Shown here piece after piece: positions 1 through 7,900 of a stretch of DNA of 64,000 bases. The DNA is from Dysgonomonadaceae bacterium PH5-43 (GTDB lineage Bacteria; Bacteroidota; Bacteroidia; Bacteroidales; Azobacteroidaceae): NCBI GenBank assembly GCA_029916745.1, contig JARXWK010000005.1, positions 55,574 through 119,573 of the forward strand, read 5' to 3'. How positions within the stretch are numbered: position 1 is the stretch's first letter; the number at the start of each line of letters is the position of its first letter. The notes below the pieces were generated by a model. The model did no database searches, was not told the DNA's origin, and was given only the letters and a program-made list of their open reading frames with translations. The translations under genes and the position numbers were made by a program.

Positions 1-71
1 AATCCTATAGCCTTACATTGATTTACTATATCTCTCGTTCCTGTTCCCATTCTCTCAATATAACCAGCCAT
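1..71 (-). pseudogene. AlbA_2/RecG-like ATPase-domain fragment, cut by window edge
   Basis: Reading the minus strand from the ATG at 69-71 gives MAGYIERMGTGTRDIV and runs off the left edge. This matches the ATPase-like (HATPase_c_4) region found in the C-terminal half of AlbA_2/'putative DNA-binding' proteins, where GYIERMGTG-type segments are typical. An in-frame TGA lies just upstream, so the N-terminal half is missing. It is either a 5'-truncated relic or a frameshifted gene; what lies left of the window would decide. Two intact proteins of this family occur at 15911-17374 and 36958-38598. Confidence 0.5.
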
Positions 72-132
72 ATTATTCTTATTTCAGTGTAAAGATATAA
101 ATTATTTATTACTAAATACTTTCTTCTCGGCT

Positions 133-293
133 GTTTCAAGCTTTGAAACTACTCGTTTCTCACTTTGATATAATTCGTTTCTCGGCTTGAAACTATTTGT
201 TTCACTTAACTGAAACTACTTGTTTCACCTAACTGAAACAACTCGTTTCAACCTAATGAAACAACCTGTTTCACCCGTGTGAAACAAATTTAA
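133..293. repeat. GAAAC/GTTTC tandem array, 22-23 bp period
   Basis: GTTTC starts at 133, 155, 177, 199, 222, 245 and 268, and GAAAC at 145, 189, 212, 235, 258 and 281. Each unit is an inverted repeat GAAAC-N5-GTTTC followed by 8 variable bases, so the period is 22 and then 23 bp. Spacers differ between units. The array ends exactly at the stop codon of the minus-strand gene at 290-748. A second array with the same motif lies at 14576-14745. Confidence 0.85.
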
Positions 294-748
294 TGGTGAG
301 GAGATACCTGAACGGAGAAGTTATATCGCTCGATATACTCGTCGAAGACTGGCTCTTTCTCTATCCCTTCTTTGCGGAAAAGGTCGCGAATAAACTCTTG
401 TTGCTCTGGAGTTATAAGATACTCCTTGTTATATATGCGGTAATAGCGATTGTGTTCAAGGTATCTATGTATTGCCTTCTTTATTCGGTTGTATTTAGTG
501 TGCGGCAAATCGTCGTATAAATGAGAGATTCCCAAAGCGTAGCGTAGCTTCTTTATAGGCTCGAAGTATCGGCATTCGCTTTCCGATTTATTAACGGGTG
601 AGGGATTGACTATCTTAAACACTGAAACTTCGTCGGGGATTGCTTGTCCGACCTTAAAGCGTAGGCAGCTATCTGATTTCTTACATACTGCGTTCAGACA
701 ATGAACGTAACTCTGGGGGACTTCTTTGTAATCAAATTCTTCTTTCAT
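290..748 (-). CDS. DUF6078-like hypothetical protein
   Basis: This is a 152-residue soluble protein with no signal peptide or membrane segment. The N-terminal half has the pattern FDYKEVPQSYVHCLN followed by a second Cys cluster (CKKSDSCLR) and a third Cys (ECRYF). The C-terminal half is basic and Tyr-rich. I associate this Cys-rich opening with DUF6078, a small family common in Bacteroides whose function is unknown; that assignment is from memory. The Cys residues could bind a metal, which is inference. It stands alone on the minus strand, and its stop abuts the GAAAC array. Confidence 0.65.
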   Translation of the reverse strand: MKEEFDYKEVPQSYVHCLNAVCKKSDSCLRFKVGQAIPDEVSVFKIVNPSPVNKSESECRYFEPIKKLRYALGISHLYDDLPHTKYNRIKKAIHRYLEHNRYYRIYNKEYLITPEQQEFIRDLFRKEGIEKEPVFDEYIERYNFSVQVSPHH

Positions 749-872
749 AGCGTTTTTAATTAAGCTGCAAATATACAGTATTTATTTCATTTGCAACCAC
801 ATCTGGCAGATAGGAAGAGTAAAATAATATCGTCGGGCGCTTATTTTTATTACATTCTTCATTATTTTGTTG

Positions 873-880
873 TACTTTTG
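873..880 (+). promoter_or_regulatory. -7 box of the rfbD-prfC promoter
   Basis: TACTTTTG matches the Bacteroidetes TAnnTTTG element and lies 18 bases before the rfbD ATG, which implies a very short leader. No clear TTG -33 element is seen at the usual spacing. Confidence 0.6.
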
Positions 881-897
881 CAGGCAAATATCAAACA

Positions 898-1773
898 ATG
901 AATAGAAACATTCTTATAACTGGGGCCAACGGGCAATTGGGTAGCGAACTGCGTTGCATTGCCGACAATTACTCTAACTTCATCTTCTTTTTTACCGACA
1001 TAGATACTTTAGACCTTACAAACAAGGATGCCGTGTCGAATTATGTAGAAGACAACAAAATACATTACATTGTAAATTGCGCCGCATACACCGCTGTTGA
1101 TAAAGCCGAAGACGATGCCGATTTATGTTATAAGATAAATGTAGATGCCGTTAAGAATATTGCGAATGCCGCTCGCAGCAAAGCTAAAGCTAAGGTTATA
1201 CATATATCTACCGATTATGTTTTTGACGGAGAAGGCAATCGTCCTTATAAAGAAACAGACAACACCAATCCGCAATCGGTTTATGGGAAGAGCAAAAGAG
1301 AGGGCGAAGAGGCGTTGCTCGACTCTAATCCCGACAGCATAATAATAAGAACGGCTTGGCTTTATTCTTCTTTCGGAAATAACTTCGTGAAAACGATGCT
1401 TCGTTTGAGTAAAGAAAGAGAAGAACTTAATGTTGTTGCCGATCAAAAAGGCACGCCAACTTATGCTGCCGACTTAGCGAAAGCTATATTAGATATTGTG
1501 GAGTATTCCGAAAGAAACAATAACTTCGCGTCGGGCATTTATCATTACAGCAACGAAGGCGAAACTACTTGGTTTGATTTCACCAACGAAATAGTAAAGC
1601 AGGCAGGCATCACAACTTGCAAGATTAATCCTATATCAACAGACCAATATCCGGTAAAGGCTAAGCGTCCTCAGTATAGCGTATTAGATAAAACAAAGAT
1701 AAGAGACACCTTTAATATTGACGTTCCCGAATGGAGAGAATCGCTGAAGCGAGCTATCCGTTCAATGCAGTAA
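898..1773 (+). CDS. rfbD: dTDP-4-dehydrorhamnose reductase RfbD
   Basis: The 291-residue protein is an extended short-chain dehydrogenase. It would reduce dTDP-4-dehydro-L-rhamnose to dTDP-L-rhamnose with NAD(P)H, the last step of dTDP-rhamnose synthesis for surface polysaccharide. The Rossmann motif GANGQLG is near residue 9, HISTDYVFDG near 100, and the catalytic YGKSK (Tyr/Lys) near residues 128-132. Length is normal for the family. It is followed 13 bp later by prfC on the same strand, so the two are probably co-transcribed. The other rml genes are not in this window. Confidence 0.93.
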   Translation: MNRNILITGANGQLGSELRCIADNYSNFIFFFTDIDTLDLTNKDAVSNYVEDNKIHYIVNCAAYTAVDKAEDDADLCYKINVDAVKNIANAARSKAKAKVIHISTDYVFDGEGNRPYKETDNTNPQSVYGKSKREGEEALLDSNPDSIIIRTAWLYSSFGNNFVKTMLRLSKEREELNVVADQKGTPTYAADLAKAILDIVEYSERNNNFASGIYHYSNEGETTWFDFTNEIVKQAGITTCKINPISTDQYPVKAKRPQYSVLDKTKIRDTFNIDVPEWRESLKRAIRSMQ

Positions 1774-1786
1774 TAATTAATAAACA

Positions 1787-3367
1787 ATGAGCGAACTAAC
1801 AAACGAAATACAGAAAAGGCGAACATTCGCCATAATAAGTCACCCCGATGCCGGGAAGACTACTCTTACCGAGAAACTTCTTCTTTTCGGGGGAGCCATA
1901 CACGTAGCAGGAGCAGTTAAATCTAACAAGATAAAGAAAACGGCAACCTCCGACTGGATGGAGATTGAGAAACAAAGAGGTATATCTGTTGCCACATCGG
2001 TAATGGGATTTGATTACAAAGACCATAAGATAAACATATTAGACACTCCCGGTCACCAAGATTTCGCAGAAGATACCTACCGCACCCTAACCGCCGTCGA
2101 CAGTGTTATTATTGTAGTGGATATAGCAAAAGGAGTGGAAGCTCAGACCCGCAAACTAATGGAGGTTTGTAGAATGAGGAAAACTCCCGTGATGGTATTC
2201 GTTAATAAGATGGACCGAGATGGAAAAGACCCATTCGACCTTCTTGACGAACTTGAACAAGAACTAAAGATTAATGTTCGCCCCCTAAGTTGGCCTATCG
2301 ATATGGGCGCAACATTTAAGGGCGTTTATAACATATTCGAGCAACAATTAGATTTATATACTCCGAGTAAACAAACCGTTACCGAGTCTATTCAGTTCAA
2401 AGATGTGAATAGTCCTGAATTGGAAAACCACATTGGCGACAACCTTGCACAACAACTTCGTGCCGACTTAGAACTTATCGAAGGCGTATATCCCGAGTTT
2501 GACGTTAACACATACTTAAAAGGAGATATTGCTCCCGTATTCTTTGGTTCGGCTCTTAACAATTTCGGGGTAAAAGAGCTTTTAGACTGTTTTATTCAAA
2601 TAGCACCATCGCCCCGCCCTGTAATGACGGAAGAAAGAATGGTAAATCCCGAGAACGACCCTTTCTCTGGCTTCATATTTAAGATTCACGCCAATATGGA
2701 CCCTAACCATAGAAGCTGTATAGCATTCTTGAAGGTTTGCTCTGGAAAGTTTGAACGAAACACTAACTATCGCCATATCCGCTTCGACAAAATGATGAAG
2801 TTCTCTTCCGTAACTGCCTTTATGGCTCAGAAAAAGGAAACTGTCGACGAAGCTTACGCAGGAGATATTATCGGGTTACCAGATACTGGCAACTTCAAGA
2901 TAGGAGATACGCTTACTGCAGGAGAAGTGCTACATTTCAAAGGGCTGCCAAGCTTCTCTCCCGAGATGTTTAAGTATATAGAAAATGCCGACCCGATGAA
3001 AACAAAGCAGCTCAACAAAGGTATTGACCAACTTATGGACGAAGGAGTTGCTCAGCTTTTCGTAAATCAGTTTAACGGACGTAAGATAATAGGTACTGTA
3101 GGACAGCTACAGTTCGAGGTTATTCAGTACCGACTATTGCACGAATACGGAGCGCAATGTCGTTGGGAGCCACTAAGCTTACACAAAGCCTGCTGGATAG
3201 AAAGCGACTCTCCCGAAACTTTAGAAAACTTCAAGAAGCGTAAATATCAATATATAGCGGTAGACAAAGAGGGACGCGATGTGTTCCTTGCCGATTCGGG
3301 TTATCTGCTCCAAATGGCACAACAAGACTTCCCCGATATTCGGTTCCACTTTAGTTCAGAGTTTTAA
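1787..3367 (+). CDS. prfC: peptide chain release factor 3
   Basis: This 526-residue translational GTPase recycles RF1/RF2 from the ribosome after termination. The G motifs are intact: SHPDAGKT (P-loop, about residues 18-25), QRGISV (switch I), DTPGHQDF (switch II with the catalytic His) and NKMD. Full family length, with domains II and III following. It is the second gene of the rfbD-prfC pair and ends in a hairpin shared with the convergent hexosaminidase gene. Confidence 0.95.
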   Translation: MSELTNEIQKRRTFAIISHPDAGKTTLTEKLLLFGGAIHVAGAVKSNKIKKTATSDWMEIEKQRGISVATSVMGFDYKDHKINILDTPGHQDFAEDTYRTLTAVDSVIIVVDIAKGVEAQTRKLMEVCRMRKTPVMVFVNKMDRDGKDPFDLLDELEQELKINVRPLSWPIDMGATFKGVYNIFEQQLDLYTPSKQTVTESIQFKDVNSPELENHIGDNLAQQLRADLELIEGVYPEFDVNTYLKGDIAPVFFGSALNNFGVKELLDCFIQIAPSPRPVMTEERMVNPENDPFSGFIFKIHANMDPNHRSCIAFLKVCSGKFERNTNYRHIRFDKMMKFSSVTAFMAQKKETVDEAYAGDIIGLPDTGNFKIGDTLTAGEVLHFKGLPSFSPEMFKYIENADPMKTKQLNKGIDQLMDEGVAQLFVNQFNGRKIIGTVGQLQFEVIQYRLLHEYGAQCRWEPLSLHKACWIESDSPETLENFKKRKYQYIAVDKEGRDVFLADSGYLLQMAQQDFPDIRFHFSSEF

Positions 3368-3388
3368 GAAGTTCAATATTTTAAGAAG

Positions 3389-3427
3389 AATGATGTTATC
3401 CATTACCGATAACATCATTTTCTTTTT
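3389..3427. terminator. bidirectional terminator between prfC and the GH20 gene
   Basis: The 12-bp stem AATGATGTTATC / GATAACATCATT with a 7-base loop is followed by TTTTCTTTTTT on the plus strand. The minus-strand gene's stop codon at 3396-3398 lies inside the stem, so its last codons form part of the hairpin. Confidence 0.8.
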
Positions 3428-4892
3428 TAACTGGGTCTTTAGGCTCAAGCCTCATCTCCGGCTCGAACGGATTGAAGTAGTAAACGCCTTTACTATCTAA
3501 ATATTTAAGAAAAACAGGTAGCTTCTCCATAAATAAAGAATAGTTCTTAGCTCGCGGATAAGTCCACGCAGCCTCGGCAACTGCCGCCAATCGAGGAAAA
3601 ACCATATAATCTAAACGTTGAGCATCTCCTATCCTTTCTGTCCACATCGACATCTGAAGCCCCATAATATTATCTTCGTAATCTTTAGTAAGGTGTATTA
3701 TCGGCTGAGGGAAATTATAAACATCTTCTATTGGATTAAATCCTCCCCAGACTCTGCCTATCTTGCGTGTACTATGTTGAATAAAATCGCCATACAAAGG
3801 TCTACGAGGAGTCATAATCACTTTAAAGCCTTTCTTCAAAGCCTTTTCTAATTGATTAGGGCGATCGTGTCGCCACCACATAACCACGGCTTTAGAAGGC
3901 GAAACACCAGAGTCGGCAATCTCGTCCCAACCTATCATAATCTTACCCTTAGAAGATAATATATCGGCAACTCTTCTTATAAAATAATGCTCTAAACCGA
4001 GTTCGTTACCTAAATCATTTTCCTTAATGAAGTTTTGAATAACAGGATCGGTAAACCATTCTTGATTACCATAATGCACTTCATCTCCTCCTATATGAAT
4101 ATAAGGAGAAGGAAATAGTTCGGCTATCTCTGTTATAACATCGCTTATAAAGTTGTAGGTATCTTCTTTGCACGGGTGGTAAGTAAAATGTTTCCAACGA
4201 CCTTCTCCTCCACCCGACAATTCGGGATAAGCTTTTCCTACGGGAGTTGCGTGTCCCGGCATATCTATTTCGGGCACTACCATAATATGTCTTTCGGCTG
4301 CATAAGCAACTATTTCCTTAATATCTTCTTGAGTATAAAAGGTAGCAGGAGCATTTGGGTCGTGGTAATTACCATTCGCTCCTATAGTTGTTAATAGAGG
4401 ATATTTCTTTATCTCTATACGCCAGCCCGGCTCGTCGGTCAGGTGCCAATGAAACACATTCATACGCAGAGAAGCCATAATATCTAAGTACTGCTTCACC
4501 TTTTCTTTTCCGAAAAAGTGGCGACTTTCATCAAGCATAAAACCTCTCCACTTATAGCGAGGCTTATCTTCTATATAGCACTCTGGGAGATTACCGCTAT
4601 ATGCTTGCATTAGTTGCGCCAGGACTTCTTTTCCATAAAACAACCCTGCATCATCAGAAGCTTTTAGGCTTATTTCGTTTCCCTTTACTTCTAATATATA
4701 GGCTTCGTTGTCTAATACACGATTAGACACCATTTCTACATTTAGCTTATTAAGTAAAACGTCTTCATCGAACGCATATATGTTACCCTCTTTGTGTTGC
4801 ACCTGTGGCGTGGGGAATATAGGTAGTTGAGCAAAACTAACCGAATAGCACAATAAGAACAAAACAGAAATCTTTCTAAAGTATGTCTTCAT
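3396..4892 (-). CDS. secreted GH20 beta-N-acetylhexosaminidase
   Basis: The protein is 498 residues from ATG 4892. A longer ORF (to 4970) would overlap the upstream gene and bury the signal peptide, so I use MKTYFRKISVLFLLCYSVSFAQ as the true N-terminus. After it come the GH20b domain and the GH20 barrel (GFMLDESRHF, FHWHLTDEPGWR). The catalytic Asp-Glu pair is in HIGGDE at about residues 266-271. The family removes terminal beta-GlcNAc/GalNAc from glycans by substrate-assisted catalysis, here in the periplasm or at the surface. It lies 17 bp downstream of the macroglobulin gene and is probably co-transcribed. Confidence 0.9.
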   Translation of the reverse strand: MKTYFRKISVLFLLCYSVSFAQLPIFPTPQVQHKEGNIYAFDEDVLLNKLNVEMVSNRVLDNEAYILEVKGNEISLKASDDAGLFYGKEVLAQLMQAYSGNLPECYIEDKPRYKWRGFMLDESRHFFGKEKVKQYLDIMASLRMNVFHWHLTDEPGWRIEIKKYPLLTTIGANGNYHDPNAPATFYTQEDIKEIVAYAAERHIMVVPEIDMPGHATPVGKAYPELSGGGEGRWKHFTYHPCKEDTYNFISDVITEIAELFPSPYIHIGGDEVHYGNQEWFTDPVIQNFIKENDLGNELGLEHYFIRRVADILSSKGKIMIGWDEIADSGVSPSKAVVMWWRHDRPNQLEKALKKGFKVIMTPRRPLYGDFIQHSTRKIGRVWGGFNPIEDVYNFPQPIIHLTKDYEDNIMGLQMSMWTERIGDAQRLDYMVFPRLAAVAEAAWTYPRAKNYSLFMEKLPVFLKYLDSKGVYYFNPFEPEMRLEPKDPVKKENDVIGNG

Positions 4893-4909
4893 AACACTAC
4901 ATTTAATGT

Positions 4910-7900
4910 TTACTTTACTACAACTCTGCTTCCTGCTGTATGCGAAACATATTCGGGAGCATACATACATTGTATTGTAGCCATTCCATTAGAATAATCG
5001 CCAGACGATGTTACGTATAAATCGTACTCCAATACATAAGTACCCTTAGGCATCACGTTGAAGTAGAAATTCATAGAAGCATCTTTAGGAGCTTTGTAGT
5101 ATATTAACCCTTGCTTCCACTCACAACCCGACAGTTGAGTTGTTGGTTCGAAACACGAAGCTCTCATATCTTTCAGATGAACAAACTCCATATCTCTATC
5201 TGTGCGAATAGTTAAACGAACAGTTATTTTATCGCCCACCTTAAGAGGATTATCTTCGCTAACAGGTATTAGTGTTTTACCAGTCTCCCCTGTTTGGTTT
5301 ACATAAAGAGCCTTCTCAACATTAAGCTCTGTTGTAGCTTTGGTAAGCTTGTCTAAATCTTCGTAATATTGATAATACAAAGCCCCCCAAGCAGCACCAT
5401 CACTTGTTTTCTCTAAAGTAATCTTAGACATATTTTTCTTGATGCTTTCTTCGTTATAAATCTTCTTTATATAACCAGTACCTGCTTCTGCACCTTTAGT
5501 ATCAATGGTTTGTTTACCTAACTTTATTTTAACGTTTTCTTGATTACTCAACCAGTCAGTACCAGAGTTAAGAAGAATGTTTATTGCATTTACTGTAGCT
5601 GGAACATCCTCCCATAGTTGAGTCTGTTTCTGTTTAAGCAACCAAAGTTTCATTCCATCTATCTCTTCAGTTGTATAACCGACTTCCTTAAATGCTTGCA
5701 TAACAAAAGAATGAACAGTAGTAGCATTTTGAGACATAAAAGCATAAGTATTGTTGTTTGCCCAATACATACCCAATTCTTTATCTGTAGTAGAATGCTC
5801 TCTTAATGATTTCACTATATTATTAGCAATATCTTTATTGTTGTATCTGTTCATAACAATAGCAGAAATAGCTCTGTTGTATAGATTACCAGAGCTTGTC
5901 CAATACTTCTTTATTATATTAATATAGAAGTCTATGGCTTCTTGAGTTTCAGATGATATATCATTACTATAATATGAACGAACAAACAAATATTCTAAGT
6001 TTGTTGTAGATATACTCTTTGAGTCTCTCCAATTCTTAGTCTTCTTAAGATTTTCGTAACGTTCCACAAACTTGTAATCTATGAAAGCAATGGCATTGTC
6101 TGAGATATTAGTAGCTGCAGATGCATCATAGTCTTTCAATTGAGATAGTTCTCCTAAACCATAAAGTATCCACTGAGTAATACTCACACTACTATTCATT
6201 CCTTTGAACCAAGTAAAACCGCCATCACCAACTTGCAATGAAGATAGTTTGTCTATGGCTTGCTTGTTAAAGTTAGTAGCTCTATTAACATCAAACAAAG
6301 TAGCTAAACGTTGTTTTTGATCTGTTTCGTTCTCGGCTTCCATTACCCAAGGAGTTTCTTCAAGAAGAATGTTTTTAAGCTCTTGGTTCTTCTCTAAATT
6401 AGAAAGAAGCGTTTCTTTATTAGCACTTTGAGCTTTCCAAGTATCTATTATTTGTTTAATATTAGGAGTATTATTAGCTATATGAGTTGCTACTGTATTT
6501 GAATAATATCCAGCGAACCAATCTAACACGTTATCGTTTTGTGGTGTAGAAATACTTGGTAAAGCTTGCACTGCATACCACACTGGGTTAGACGAAAACT
6601 CTAAGGTTAAACGATAATTATCTGAAGTAGAAGAAGGATTTGCCAACTTATCTAAAGTGTACTCTTTCTTCTCTTTGCCGTAAACATTCAACGGCATACT
6701 TTCAGTTACTAATATTCTATTAGGAAGAACTGGTATTATGTGCTGCTCTCCATCGCTAAAGTTTTCCGACTTAGCTACTATCTTAAAGGTAGTAAGTTCT
6801 ATTCCCGAAGGAACTGTAAACGACCAAGTAAGAGCTGTAGTCTTTCCAGATTCTAAACTAAACGACTGCGAAGAGTTATTCACCCTTATATTAGTTTTAT
6901 TATTTGCAGGATCGAAGAACTCGACATAAGCATTACCAGAAACAACTTGTTCGGAAAGGTTAGATATGTTAGATGTTATAGTTACCTTATCGCCTTCTCT
7001 TATAAATCGAGGTACGTTAGGGCTTACCATAAGCTTTTTCTGACTAACAGCTTCTTTTATTAGTTGACCGTATTTTAAGTCTTTAGTATGAGCTAAAGTC
7101 ATAAACTTCCAAGTGGTGTTGCTTTCGGGAACAGTAAACGAGATAATAGTTTCTCCTGCCTCATTAGTTTTAAGTTGAGGATAGAAGAACGCTGTTTCGT
7201 TGAAGTTTTTACGGATTTGCACTGTTTCTTCCTCTCGTTTGAGGTCTACCATTACCACTTCTTGAACAACACTTTCTTCCACCAATACCTTGTGATCCTC
7301 CATAACTTTAGGAGAACTACCTATTCTAACCTTATTGCTAGCTCCAGTATCTAATCCAGCAATATTTCCATCTAAGGCATCTTCGACAGAAACTATTTCC
7401 ATACCTTCAAGATCTTGAGTTGTTAATTTACCATCTCCTCCTTTTCGTAGATTAGAGCTATTGAAATATACTTCTTTCAAAAGAGATGAGTACCTCAAAT
7501 TAAATCCGAACCAATTGAATGAGTCGTAGTTGAAGTCTGGCACTTCCTTAAAAACATAGTCGTATCTCAAATAATAACCTGATGTTCCAAATTCATTAGC
7601 AGCTCTATTATTGACGCCCCACAATGAAATAGTCTTTACTGGATAGAAGCTCCACGAATGATTATTTATTTTATCCAACGAAGAATCATACATTGCAGCA
7701 AGAACCTCAGACAGTACTGGAGATTTGTTGCCATCTTTAATAGATATTTTCCATTCTTCTGTTTGCCCTGGAAGTAGATAATCCCTAAAAACCTCCATCT
7801 TAATATCTAAAGATTTGTTTGGCTGTTTCTTTTTTATATCAATTGAGCGAGAAAACAACTGTTTATCTTTAATAAAGCAGAAATTAGCAGTAACTCCATC

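Noticed and set aside
133..293. CRISPR array
   Set aside because: Units are 22-23 bp in total with only 5-base conserved arms; there is no long identical repeat alternating with unique 30-bp spacers, and no cas gene anywhere in the window. The same holds for the other arrays.
3279..3500. 73-residue ORF across the end of prfC
   Set aside because: Out-of-frame reading of prfC and the shared terminator; no support of its own.
4893..4970. Extended N-terminus of the GH20 enzyme
   Set aside because: It would overlap the macroglobulin gene and place 26 residues before a clear signal peptide. The start at 4892 leaves a normal 17-bp gap.
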